Counted from the first letter of the stretch, positions 1-7,101 are shown. The stretch: DNA of 8,332 nt from Nitrospirota bacterium (GCA_016212685.1 JACREW010000058.1:1-8332); one strand, 5' to 3'. Notes: generated from the letters alone by a model not told the origin. Numbers and translations are program-made.

Positions 1-1
1 G

Positions 2-529
2 GTCGTGCCTTCATCTCCTTACAATGCGAAGGGCTTATTGATTTCATCCATCAGAGACCCTGACCCGGTGATTTTTCTTGAATCTACGAGGCTTTACCGT
101 TTAATTAAGGAAGAAGTGCCTGAAGGCGAGTATGCCATACCTCTCGGAAAGGCGAGAGTTGTTCAGGAAGGCAAGGATGTAACGGTGATTTCATGGGGAA
201 GCATGCTGCACAGGAGTTTGCAGGCGGTTGGGGGATTTGACGCCGAGGTCATAGATTTAATGACGCTGAATCCGTTTGATGAAGAGACGATATTCAAATC
301 CGTTAAAAAAACAGGAAGGGTTGTGATTGTCCATGAAGCGCCCAAGACATGCGGATTCGGCGCGGAGCTTTCCGCTACAATCGCGGAAGACGCCATGCTT
401 TATCTGAAAGCGCCGATAATCATGGTAACGGGTTATGATGTGGTAATGCCCCTGCCGAAACTTGAGGATTATTACATGCCGACAGTGGAGAGGATTAGAA
501 AGGGGATTGAAGAGGTAATGAAGTATTAA
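2..529 (+). CDS. pdhB: 2-oxoacid (probably pyruvate) dehydrogenase E1 component, beta subunit, 3' part
   Basis: The reading frame is open from the window edge, so only the C-terminal ~175 residues are seen; E1 beta is usually about 325 residues. E1 beta pairs with E1 alpha in the thiamine-diphosphate-dependent decarboxylation of a 2-oxoacid and passes the acyl group to lipoyl-E2. The visible part covers the end of the pyrimidine-binding domain (IRDPDPVIFLES, then LYR) and the transketolase C-terminal domain. Family landmarks are IPLGKARVV, GKDVTVISWGSM, AEVIDLMTLNPFD, KKTGRVVIVHEA, GFGAEL and LEDYYMP. The segment before AEVIDL looks a few residues shorter than usual. The family assignment is firm. 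Pyruvate rather than branched-chain or acetoin substrate is inferred, helped by the E2 gene 1.3 kb downstream. The E1 alpha gene would be expected just upstream, outside the window. The gene ends in TAA, four bases before a structured repeat element. Confidence 0.93.
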   Translation, partial: VVPSSPYNAKGLLISSIRDPDPVIFLESTRLYRLIKEEVPEGEYAIPLGKARVVQEGKDVTVISWGSMLHRSLQAVGGFDAEVIDLMTLNPFDEETIFKSVKKTGRVVIVHEAPKTCGFGAELSATIAEDAMLYLKAPIIMVTGYDVVMPLPKLEDYYMPTVERIRKGIEEVMKY

Positions 530-533
530 AAAA

Positions 534-678
534 GGTGGCGCTTGCTTTTCCCTTCACCCGGTTGAATCTTTACGACTTACATCCTGAGACTTTACATCCT
601 AAGACCTGAATCTTACGACTTTACAGCCTGAGACGTTACGTCTTGAGACTCCGGGTAAAGAGAAGCAAGACCACCACC
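534..678. repeat. Inverted-repeat element enclosing short tandem repeats
   Basis: Imperfect 28-nt arms at 534-561 and 651-678 are inverted complements; blocks GGTGG, CTTGCTT and ACCCGG match, with small gaps and G-U-compatible changes. Between them are four variants of an ~18-nt unit (consensus GACTTTACATCCTGAGAC) at 574-590, 588-605, 617-634 and 632-649. Adjacent copies share their GAC ends. A longer 27-nt unit recurs at 564-590 and 608-634. The last copy carries a perfect 6+1+6 palindrome, AGACGTTACGTCT (631-643). No U-tract follows the right arm, so it is not a standard intrinsic terminator, although a folded transcript could still stabilise the 3' end of the E1 beta message. It could be a small non-autonomous mobile element or a structured RNA; the sequence does not decide. 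Confidence 0.6.
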
Positions 679-747
679 TCGTGAAGCTCTCTCTCTAATT
701 AAACCATATACCCTTTTAAGATCATTGTCAAGCTTTTTTTACACAAC

Positions 748-1647
748 TCACATCTGCTCGACAATATACCCTTTTTTTTTGAGGATCTCTGTAATTCCTC
801 TATTTCCTACAAGGTGTCCTGAGCCTATTACAACAAAATAGGTCTCTCTTGTTTTGAGGAATTCCTCGATCTTAGATGCCATGTTTTTGTTCCTCTCATA
901 AAATAGTTTTTCGTAAACCTGCTCCATGCCTCTATTTTCAGCGCCTTTTAACAGCAGTGATTCTATGCCCCTTACATCTCCGGATGTCCACGCGCGCAGC
1001 AGAGTATCGATTTCCTGCCCGATTGTTCTCATGTCTCTTAAAGTATGCAATAAAAACAATTCCTGTTCCCTGTCGGAAAACCCTGAAAGTAGGGAAAGCT
1101 GATAATCGATGCTTTCGAGTTCCACTATTTTCTTTTTGCCCATGGATTTCCGGAGAAAATAATTGTCTATTCCGTAGTTCGGATCGAATCCCAGTTTCAT
1201 GAGTTCCAGAGATGTCAGCGTTAACGATAAAAACCATGGTTTTTGTTTGATTATCAATTCAAGGGGCATGCCGAGACCTACGGTTTCTTTTTTTATTAGT
1301 TCGTATGTTTCTTTTGAAACATGCCTTTCGAGCGTCTCGTTCCCGGGATAAAAGGCGTTTTGCATTAATTTATGCAAGTCCATTTTGGCTATATCGTTGA
1401 TGTTCGCCTCTACCGCAAGGACGTTCGATTTTTCAAAAGCAGTCTCAATCTTGGCATTGAGAGGATAGGCCTCTTTTTTCATGAGATGCAGAGAGCCGAG
1501 CACATAAACGATTCCCGTTTTTGACTGCGCTTTCCATAAAAAGGCTTTCTGGCTCTGGGAAAGAGCGCTGCGGACGTAAAGAGACGAGTCGAGCAGAAAG
1601 AGGATTAAAAAGAGAGGCAAAAATTTGGACATTATTTTTCTCATCAT
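748..1647 (-). CDS. TraB/GumN (PrgY-like) family protein, exported
   Basis: The 299-residue product matches the TraB/GumN family in length and motifs: the GSLHL motif near the N-terminus (51-55), an acidic residue in AVEAN (E80), GIDNYF (159-164), VELES (176-180), RN..MA near 252-257, and the C-terminal GSGHLVG (275-281) followed by KKGYIVEQM. Conserved His and Glu residues of this fold are thought to form a metalloprotease-like active site; bacterial substrates are mostly unknown. A hydrophobic stretch at residues 9-27 after a basic start indicates a signal peptide or N-terminal anchor, so it probably acts in the periplasm. Two consecutive ATGs occur; GAGGGG lies about five bases before the first, which was chosen. 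The gene has its own promoter, lies between the E1 beta and E2 genes on the opposite strand, and ends in TGA followed two codons later by an in-frame TAA. Confidence 0.88.
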   Translation of the reverse strand: MMRKIMSKFLPLFLILFLLDSSLYVRSALSQSQKAFLWKAQSKTGIVYVLGSLHLMKKEAYPLNAKIETAFEKSNVLAVEANINDIAKMDLHKLMQNAFYPGNETLERHVSKETYELIKKETVGLGMPLELIIKQKPWFLSLTLTSLELMKLGFDPNYGIDNYFLRKSMGKKKIVELESIDYQLSLLSGFSDREQELFLLHTLRDMRTIGQEIDTLLRAWTSGDVRGIESLLLKGAENRGMEQVYEKLFYERNKNMASKIEEFLKTRETYFVVIGSGHLVGNRGITEILKKKGYIVEQM

Positions 1648-1665
1648 AGCATCCCCTCAGCAAAT

Positions 1666-1681
1666 TTTTCTAATTATATCA
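1666..1681 (-). promoter_or_regulatory. Extended -10 promoter of the TraB/GumN gene
   Basis: On the minus strand TGATATAAT provides a perfect TATAAT (1673-1678 on the plus strand) preceded by TGn, an extended -10 element. No good TTGACA box lies 16-18 bases further upstream, which extended -10 promoters tolerate. The predicted start point falls about 10 bases before the GAGGGG ribosome binding site. It is divergent from the E2 promoter. Confidence 0.6.
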
Positions 1682-1752
1682 TATAAAGTCATTGAGACAG
1701 ACCTGCACTATATGTTGAGATGCTTTGTCTAATGATTATGGACAATGAATAA

Positions 1753-1781
1753 TTGACTGTAAGCATTTCGCGTGATATTCT
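1753..1781 (+). promoter_or_regulatory. Sigma-70-type promoter of the E2 gene
   Basis: TTGACT (1753-1758) and TATTCT (1776-1781) are separated by 17 bases, close to the TTGACA-N17-TATAAT consensus. The predicted start near 1788 leaves a leader of about 30 bases that includes AGGAGG at 1808-1813. This suggests the E2 gene is transcribed independently of the E1 beta gene. Confidence 0.6.
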
Positions 1782-1817
1782 TTATATCAAGCGACGGTCG
1801 GTAAGCGAGGAGGTATT

Positions 1818-2975
1818 ATGCCGTTTGATTTTGTGTTGCCGGATTTAGGCGAGGGAATTACAGAGGGCGAGATAAGGAAGTGGCTCGTTAAAGAAGGCGA
1901 GGCCGTTGATGAGCATCAGACCATTCTTGAGGTGGAGACAGACAAGGCAATAGTGGAAGTGCCTTCGCCGAGAAAAGGCAGGGTGTTGAAAATCAATAAG
2001 GACATCGGCGATGTTGCAAAGGTCGGCGAGCTCTTAATGATTATCGCCGAATCAGGAGAGGCGGTAGAAGAAAGGCCTAAATCAGTTTCGGTTGTCGGTG
2101 TCTTGCCGGAGGAAGAAGATGAAATCCTCGCGACTCCGGCGGTGAGGTCACTGGCTAAAGAGCTTGGGATTAAGCTCGATGTCGTTAAAGGCTCAGGGCC
2201 GGGAGGGAGCATTACAAAGGATGATGTCATCGAGGCGTCCGAAAAGGCCAAAAAGGCGGAAGATGTCTATGGCGTTATAGAGAAAATCCCACTGAGGGGA
2301 TTGAGAAGGACGATAGCAAAGAATCTCATTCAATCTCAAAAAATAACCGCCTTTGTAACAGGCATGGATGAGGCCGATATTACCGATCTATGGACGCTGC
2401 GTGAAAGGGAAAAGAAGTCATTACAGCAAAAAGGCATTCATCTTACATTTTTCCCATTTTTCATAAAGGCTGTACAGCACGCCCTTGCAGAACATCCATT
2501 GCTTAATGCATCCGTTGATGAAGAGAAAGAGGAGATAATTACTAAAAGGTATTATAACATGGGCATTGCTGTTGACACCCCGGACGGCCTTATGGTTCCT
2601 GTTATAAAAGCTGTAGATAAAAAGACGATTCTTGAACTCGCAAAAGAGATTCAGGAGTTGAGCGTTAAGGCGCGGGAGAGAAAGATAAAGCTTGAGGAAA
2701 TGAAGGGAAGCACATTTACGATTACGAACTACGGGCATTTTGGCGGTGCATTCGCAACGCCTATAATCAATTATCCCGATGTTGCTATCCTCGGAACAGG
2801 AAAAATTTCCGAAAAACCGTGGGTGAAGGACGGACAGATTGTTATCAGAAAAATCCTGCCATTGTCTCTTACCTTTGACCACAGGGTAACGGACGGCGTG
2901 GACTCGGCATTGTTTTTATCAAAGGTTATCCAATACCTCGAAGACCCTGCATTGTTGTTTATAGAGAGCGCGTAA
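1818..2975 (+). CDS. pdhC: Dihydrolipoamide acyltransferase, E2 component of a 2-oxoacid (probably pyruvate) dehydrogenase complex
   Basis: This 385-residue E2 has the full domain order. A single lipoyl domain covers about 1-79, with the lipoylated lysine K43 in VETDKAIVEV. A short linker leads to the peripheral subunit-binding domain (~103-140; ATPAVRSLAKELGI and GSGPGGSITKDDV), which docks E1/E3. The catalytic domain (~155-385) forms the core and transfers the acyl group to CoA. Active-site motif DHRVTDG (354-360) supplies H355 and D359; GIAVDTPDGLMVPVIK and FTITNYG are further family signatures. One lipoyl domain and ~390 residues is the compact bacterial form. AGGAGG at 1808-1813 fixes the ATG. 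It must act with the E1 encoded at the window start and an E3 not seen here. Branched-chain E2 (BkdB-like) is the main alternative. Confidence 0.92.
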   Translation: MPFDFVLPDLGEGITEGEIRKWLVKEGEAVDEHQTILEVETDKAIVEVPSPRKGRVLKINKDIGDVAKVGELLMIIAESGEAVEERPKSVSVVGVLPEEEDEILATPAVRSLAKELGIKLDVVKGSGPGGSITKDDVIEASEKAKKAEDVYGVIEKIPLRGLRRTIAKNLIQSQKITAFVTGMDEADITDLWTLREREKKSLQQKGIHLTFFPFFIKAVQHALAEHPLLNASVDEEKEEIITKRYYNMGIAVDTPDGLMVPVIKAVDKKTILELAKEIQELSVKARERKIKLEEMKGSTFTITNYGHFGGAFATPIINYPDVAILGTGKISEKPWVKDGQIVIRKILPLSLTFDHRVTDGVDSALFLSKVIQYLEDPALLFIESA

Positions 2976-3085
2976 GTTGTCTGGAATTTGTTAATGGGTA
3001 TGGATTTGAGCTGTGCTGCCTGTTGAAGACGGATAAATAGAAGTTCCAGCTTCCCTCTTGTTATTCTGTCCGGAATATCTTGATA

Positions 3086-3175
3086 TGGCGGAGGGGGAGG
3101 GATTCGAACCCCCGGTAGAGTCGCCCCCACAACGGTTTTCAAGACCGCCGCTTTAAACCGCTCAGCCACCCCTCC
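3086..3175 (-). tRNA. tRNA-Ser(UGA), CCA encoded
   Basis: Read on the minus strand, a 90-nt class II tRNA folds well. Acceptor GGAGGGG (3169-3175) pairs with CCCCTCC (3090-3096), followed by discriminator G and a genomically encoded CCA (3086-3088). The D arm has GCT/AGC. The anticodon loop is CTTGAAA on a 5-bp stem, giving anticodon TGA (plus-strand 3139-3141), which reads UCA. A long variable arm with its own ~5-bp stem is diagnostic of serine tRNA. The T loop is TTCGAAT on a GGGGG/CCCTC stem. It is convergent with the E2 gene. An AT-rich TATATAAA (plus-strand 3185-3192) about 10 bases upstream could be its -10 box, but no convincing -35 is seen. Confidence 0.96.
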
Positions 3176-3614
3176 ATAAAGAGATTTATATAGTATCAAA
3201 TGCAAATAGGAAAATTCTACTTCATCGGAATAATTGCACGAGGCGCAAATCCGCTTCAACGCCTTTATAAGTGTTGTTTTCCGTGCAAAGCAAAGATGCC
3301 GTATGTTTTCCATTAAATAGATATCGCCGACGCGGATGACGCGAATAAGAGAATGTGGTTTAGAAGTTTCGTCGATAAAGTCGTTGAATCGCACTCGCGC
3401 CTTGTGCTAAATAATCAAATATTGGATGTGATGCGTGCTGAAAAAGCCTTTACTCATACGTAATTTCATAGTAACATTCTCTTTCTGATGAGCTACAACA
3501 TTGCTTTCTTATTGGATGAGACAAAGGTAATCTCCGGATTGCACTTGCAACTACACTTAGTAAAGGCTTTTGAAGTATGCCTCACATCCGGATGATTACG
3601 GATTATGGTCATCT
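3176..3614. other. Gene-free stretch with no supported coding region
   Basis: These ~440 bases separate tRNA-Ser from the end of the PPC gene. The only long frame crosses the tRNA and the antisense of the E2 gene and shows no family motif, so it is not credible. The right part is occupied by the inverted-repeat element at 3424-3589. The left part (3190-3420) has no recognisable motif; a decayed gene cannot be excluded. Confidence 0.6.
3424..3589. repeat. Inverted-repeat-bounded element, about 166 bp, MITE-like
   Basis: Arms at 3424-3454 and 3559-3589 match as inverted complements at 26 of 31 positions, including a perfect 13-bp inner block (AAAAGCCTTTACT / AGTAAAGGCTTTT) and an outer block GGATGTGA / TCACATCC. 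The 104-bp interior has no coding capacity. ATTGGATG at the left end recurs internally at 3511-3518. No clear target-site duplication is seen. The geometry fits a small non-autonomous transposable element or its remnant; a long-range hairpin at the 3' end of the leftward operon is the alternative. Confidence 0.6.
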
Positions 3615-4049
3615 TTACACTTTGAGCAATACCATATTCGACGCCGGATCGAGTTCCCTAACTGCGTTCACTTCTTTTATCTCCATTACTATCGCCTCAA
3701 GCACGAGAAAGGTCTCCGCATTTTCCCTCATGCATCCGACCTTCACATCATCGCGCTTTCCGTATGCCCCGTGAAAATGCAGCTTCGGCTCATCGCCCTG
3801 CCAGAAAATAGTCCCAAGCCCTACAATCTCATGACTTTCTTTCAACTCGCGCCATATGGGAATCGGCGGTATATCTTCCTTTTCCGGGCCTACCACAAAT
3901 CTGCCTGCCTGCATTCCTCCCACGAGATAGAAAACCCCTGCCCTGATATTTTCTCTCTTCGCAATTTCGCTGAGCCCCTGCAATATATTGTCTTTATGCT
4001 CGAACCTTGCTACAACAATCTTTCCTGTCTCGCCTACCTGATATTTCAT
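3615..4049 (-). CDS. PPC (DUF296) domain protein, putative DNA-binding
   Basis: The 144-residue protein is essentially one PPC/DUF296 domain. Signatures are VARFEHKDNILQGLSEIAK at the start, a central GLGTIFWQ, the histidine pair LHFHGA (H91, H93) thought to bind a metal, and VKVGCM then LVLEAIVMEI near the end. The closing RELDPASNMVLLKV is also typical. Prokaryotic members form trimers; DNA binding is shown mainly for plant AT-hook versions, so the bacterial function is unclear. AAGGAGG (plus-strand 4059-4065) lies 9-10 bases before the ATG. It follows the CAP gene by 65 bases on the same strand and is probably the last gene of the leftward cluster, although its leader could hold its own promoter. 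Confidence 0.85.
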   Translation of the reverse strand: MKYQVGETGKIVVARFEHKDNILQGLSEIAKRENIRAGVFYLVGGMQAGRFVVGPEKEDIPPIPIWRELKESHEIVGLGTIFWQGDEPKLHFHGAYGKRDDVKVGCMRENAETFLVLEAIVMEIKEVNAVRELDPASNMVLLKV

Positions 4050-4114
4050 CGGAACAAACCTCCTTAGATAATTACCATCGTTTTCGATTTAAGAGGGCAT
4101 GCATGTTAAATTTC

Positions 4115-4534
4115 TTAACGACAGGCAAAAAAGGTTACATAATGGCCTACCTTTGATATACCAACCGCCCGTATCTTATCATTCAACATATTGGCATTAT
4201 GGGCATTCGACTCTTTCCAGAGCCTGAATTGCTCTTCAGGTGTCGCGGCATTCCATCCCAGGTTTTCGACGCATAATTGTCTCTCTGCCTTATCTAATCT
4301 CTCATGAAAATTGTCATGATTAAATACGTTTTTCGAATGCATATAGCCGCAGTGATTCTTCGCAATTTCATTCAATTCAGCATCAAACTCCAAAGGTTTT
4401 AAGGCACTTTGCATCCTATAGCGATTTATGATAAACAAAAGTTTCTCCTCGTATAGCGACGGAAAAACATCATCGCACAAGCCGCTCTGCAAAAAAGAAG
4501 CCAGCAGGACTATTACAATGAAAGATAGCCGCAT
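4115..4534 (-). CDS. Small secreted CAP (SCP/PR-1-like) domain protein
   Basis: The 139-residue protein has a signal peptide (about 1-20, hydrophobic 4-16) followed by one CAP domain. Visible hallmarks are INRYRMQSALKPLEFD, then LNEIAKNH, a HDNFHER block equivalent to the HNxxR motif (H73), VENLGW with E90, and LWKESNAHNANML with H112 in the second histidine position. Four cysteines (20, 62, 88, 138) could form disulfides in the periplasm. C20 is preceded by SGL, a poor lipobox, so lipoprotein status is doubtful. Bacterial CAP proteins of this YkwD type have no established general reaction. The ATG overlaps the end of the heptosyltransferase I gene by 22 bases and has only a weak Shine-Dalgarno, suggesting translational coupling. 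Confidence 0.85.
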   Translation of the reverse strand: MRLSFIVIVLLASFLQSGLCDDVFPSLYEEKLLFIINRYRMQSALKPLEFDAELNEIAKNHCGYMHSKNVFNHDNFHERLDKAERQLCVENLGWNAATPEEQFRLWKESNAHNANMLNDKIRAVGISKVGHYVTFFACR

Positions 4535-5538
4535 ATTTCTTTATATACCCTCTCGACAGAGATTTCATCCATGCACCTCACGGTCTTACAGGTTTTCTTA
4601 TAACACGGCGCGCAAGAGACATCGGACATTATTATAATATGATTGCTGCCGTAAGGTCCTGTCCTCGCAGGATTCGTCGGGCCGAAAATTGCGATGACGG
4701 GTATGCCTAAAGCGGCTGCTATATGCATCGGTCCCGAATCGTTGGTGATGACATATCGCGCGCTCCTGATTATGGATATGAGTTCCTTTATATCGGTATT
4801 CCCCGCTGCCGATAAAGACTTGCCTTCCGATCGGGCCTCGATATCTTTGGATATTTCAATGTCGGATGCGCTTCCGATTATTATGGTCTTTATATCGAGC
4901 ATCGATGCAAGTCTGCCGAATCTTTCAGGATGCCACCTTTTAGTCTTCCAACGCGCGCCGGGCGCAATCACGGCATATTCGCCCGCATTTTCTTTAAGCC
5001 TTTTAACCCTGTCCGATTCCTTAATGAGCGGCATGGGGAAATTCACATCCCCCGTGTCGCAACCAAGAGCAGCGGCTATCTTCAAATATCTGTCCACCGC
5101 ATGGATTTCCCTTCCTCCCCGAATTTTATGCGTATAGAACAAATTGCCGCCCTCACGCGCCTCCTTAAAACCTATCCTGACCGGCGCGCGGGTTGCGTAA
5201 GCTAACAAACCGCTCCTCAGAAGTCCCTGAAGGTCTATCGCTATATCATAATCTTCATGTCTCAGTTCTTTTGAGATGCCTGCAAGTTCGGATGCGGTAT
5301 CTTTTATTTTTTTCAGATTTTTCCACCGGTCTTTATTGATTATCCATAGCTTTCTCACCATCGGGTGGTTCTCGAGCAGCCCTTCGAGCCCCTTTGCTAT
5401 TATCCAGTGTATTTCTGCGTTCGGGAATGCGCTGTTGAAAGAATTAAGAAACGGCAGGCTGTGCACTACGTCGCCGAGCGAGCTCGGTTTGACGATTAGT
5501 ATTTTCCCAGGAATTTTTTTGATTGTAATTCTATCCAT
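4513..5538 (-). CDS. waaC: LPS heptosyltransferase I (WaaC/RfaC-like, GT9 family)
   Basis: The 341-residue protein is a GT-B fold glycosyltransferase of family GT9. It is predicted to add the first L-glycero-D-manno-heptose from ADP-heptose to Kdo2-lipid A at the cytoplasmic face of the inner membrane. KPSSLGDVVHSLP (17-29) aligns with the WaaC N-terminal motif, whose Asp (here D23) is the likely base. IDLQGLLRSGLLA, the AREG..LFY segment and HAVDRYLKIAAALG separate WaaC from WaaF. The donor-binding half has IAPGARWKTKRWHPERF and NDSGPMHIAAALGIPVIAIFGPT split around N266. A C-terminal C-x2-C-x4-C group (CAPCYKKTC) is also seen in the upstream fusion protein. Its ATG lies within the last codons of that gene (8-base overlap, ATGGATAG), pointing to coupled translation. 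Confidence 0.9.
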   Translation of the reverse strand: MDRITIKKIPGKILIVKPSSLGDVVHSLPFLNSFNSAFPNAEIHWIIAKGLEGLLENHPMVRKLWIINKDRWKNLKKIKDTASELAGISKELRHEDYDIAIDLQGLLRSGLLAYATRAPVRIGFKEAREGGNLFYTHKIRGGREIHAVDRYLKIAAALGCDTGDVNFPMPLIKESDRVKRLKENAGEYAVIAPGARWKTKRWHPERFGRLASMLDIKTIIIGSASDIEISKDIEARSEGKSLSAAGNTDIKELISIIRSARYVITNDSGPMHIAAALGIPVIAIFGPTNPARTGPYGSNHIIIMSDVSCAPCYKKTCKTVRCMDEISVERVYKEICGYLSL

Positions 5539-7048
5539 GAGTTGCTATTAAATCCGCAGCTTCTCTCAGGTCTTTCGCTATGAAATCGGCATGGGGCGAT
5601 TCCTGCTGTTTGCCTGTCCTGACAAGTATTCCCTTTGCTCCGACCGCCTTTGCGAGGAGCATATCGGCGTCCTTGTCTCCCACAACGAATGATCCCTTCA
5701 GGTCTATCCTATATTTTGCCCTCGCCTTAAAAAGCATGGCCGGCTCCGGCTTTCTGCACGAACAATGTTCATCGGGACCGTGAGGGCAGTAATAAAAACC
5801 GTCAAATTCGTATTTATCGATAAAAACATTATTGACCTCTCTTGCGAAAGGCTCATCCACGATGCCTTTTTGTATACCCGACTGATTGCTTACGCCTATA
5901 AGCATGAAATCTTTTTCTTTAAGCGCAGCGAGGCTTTTTATATCCGGGAATACTTCAAAATCATCCCAGTTGTTCAGATAATCGGCGTCTTTGCACAATG
6001 TGCCGTCCCTGTCGAAAAATACGGCCTTTGTCAATGGAAGCATCTCCTTGATGCCGAAGTACACGTCTTCGGATGTCACTGCGTACATGCACCTTGTATC
6101 TCGGTTTTTGCACTCCCGCTCAAAACAGGGACTGCATGCGAGGTCCGCCTTTATTGCAATATTATTATTGCCTGCCGGGCCCGTCAACCCCGGATCGGTG
6201 GAGCCGAATATGGCTATCAAAGGCGTTCCTACCGCATACGCTATATGCATAGGCCCTGAATCGTTGGTCAAAAACACATCGCACTCCGAGATGAGAGAAA
6301 TAAGCTCTCTCAGCGATGTCTCTCCCGCAAGCAGCAGTTTATTTTCGGGGATGCGTTTATCTATCTCGTAGGCGATGTGCTCCTCTTTCCTGCTGCCGAA
6401 AATTACGGAGCTGCCGCCGGTCTCTTTTATAAACCACTCGGCTACCTCTGCGAACCGCTCCGGTAGCCAGCGCTTTGCAGAGCCGTATGCAGCGCCGGGG
6501 TTTATCCCTAAGATCGGCCTTTTCAATCGAGACAGGGCAGTGCGCGCCGACAGGCGCTCGTCGATGGAGAGATAAATCCACGGATCGGAATAATCTGCCG
6601 GTATCCCGGACGCCTTAAGGAGATTGAGATAATAATCTATATGATGTAACTTCCTGTCGTCACTATTAAAGGGAAGGGGTTTTGTAAGCAAAAATTTCCT
6701 GCCGTCCCTGTTATACCCTATCCTTTCACGAATGCCTGCTAAAACTGAGATGAGCGCGGCGTCAAATGCATTCTGAAAAAGAAATGCCTTTGAAAACCGT
6801 CCTTTTCTCAGTTTACCTGCAAGCTTAATCTTCCCGAAGATGCCGGAAAACTCATCTCCGTATAGCATAACGCCGTCGATATTAGGGTCTTTTTCGAATA
6901 TCGGCGCCACGGACGGCCTGACGAGAAGATTTACTTTTGATTCGGGATATGCCTTTTTCAATGCCCTTATGGCAGGCATCGTCATGACGGCATCGCCTAT
7001 CCAGTTTACTCCGCGGATCAGTATGTTATCAAAGGCCTTTTCGGACAT
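5531..7048 (-). CDS. Fusion of LPS heptosyltransferase II (WaaF) and D-glycero-D-manno-heptose-1,7-bisphosphate 7-phosphatase (GmhB)
   Basis: The single 505-codon frame joins two LPS-heptose enzymes. Residues ~8-335 are a GT9 heptosyltransferase II: RGVNWIGDAVMTMPAIRAL, FQNAFDAAL, INPGAAYGSAKRW and NDSGPMH (262-268); it would add the second heptose. Residues ~341-505 are a HAD phosphatase of the GmhB type. Motif I is DRDGT with D346 and D348; motif II is VSNQSG (S387); zinc loop CPHGPDEHCSCRKP has C421, H423, C429 and C431; motif IV is GDKDAD (D458, D460). GmhB removes the 7-phosphate during ADP-heptose synthesis. All catalytic residues of both halves appear intact, with no frameshift at the junction. 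It is first in the leftward operon. The ATG at 7048 has no clear Shine-Dalgarno, and no better in-frame start is seen. Confidence 0.92.
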   Translation of the reverse strand: MSEKAFDNILIRGVNWIGDAVMTMPAIRALKKAYPESKVNLLVRPSVAPIFEKDPNIDGVMLYGDEFSGIFGKIKLAGKLRKGRFSKAFLFQNAFDAALISVLAGIRERIGYNRDGRKFLLTKPLPFNSDDRKLHHIDYYLNLLKASGIPADYSDPWIYLSIDERLSARTALSRLKRPILGINPGAAYGSAKRWLPERFAEVAEWFIKETGGSSVIFGSRKEEHIAYEIDKRIPENKLLLAGETSLRELISLISECDVFLTNDSGPMHIAYAVGTPLIAIFGSTDPGLTGPAGNNNIAIKADLACSPCFERECKNRDTRCMYAVTSEDVYFGIKEMLPLTKAVFFDRDGTLCKDADYLNNWDDFEVFPDIKSLAALKEKDFMLIGVSNQSGIQKGIVDEPFAREVNNVFIDKYEFDGFYYCPHGPDEHCSCRKPEPAMLFKARAKYRIDLKGSFVVGDKDADMLLAKAVGAKGILVRTGKQQESPHADFIAKDLREAADLIATHG

Positions 7049-7101
7049 TGTTTAGTTTAACATTTCATGCCTATGTCATTCAGCCTGTAATATTTAATCA
7101 C

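Noticed and set aside
564..649. CRISPR array
   Set aside because: Repeats are only ~18 nt, overlap at their ends instead of being separated by unique spacers, and diverge from each other; no cas gene is present.
711..740. Intrinsic terminator ending in the T-run at 734-740
   Set aside because: The T-run is present but no GC-rich stem immediately precedes it on either strand; only a few short pairs can form.
2976..3085. Terminator between the E2 gene and tRNA-Ser
   Set aside because: Only weak pairing (GAAG/CTTC around 3040-3055 and ATATC/GATAT near 3075-3086) was found, without a strong stem plus U-tract.
3086..3175. tRNA as a selenocysteine tRNA because UGA/UCA appears in it
   Set aside because: Read on its own (minus) strand the anticodon is UGA, which decodes UCA serine codons; tRNA-Sec would have anticodon UCA. 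Stem lengths fit an ordinary tRNA-Ser.
2771..3394. Minus-strand open frame of 207 codons
   Set aside because: It runs through the tRNA-Ser gene and the antisense of the E2 3' end, and shows no domain motif or ribosome site.
3424..3589. Integron attC site
   Set aside because: The arms lack the GTTRRRY/RYYYAAC core pairs, and there is no cassette gene or integrase.
3570..4067. Plus-strand open frame of 165 codons opposite the PPC gene
   Set aside because: It is the antisense of a protein with clear DUF296 signatures and a good ribosome site; the plus-strand translation has no recognisable motif.
5765..6371. Plus-strand open frames opposite the WaaF-GmhB gene
   Set aside because: They lie antisense to catalytic motifs of both enzyme domains, have no ribosome sites and resemble no family.
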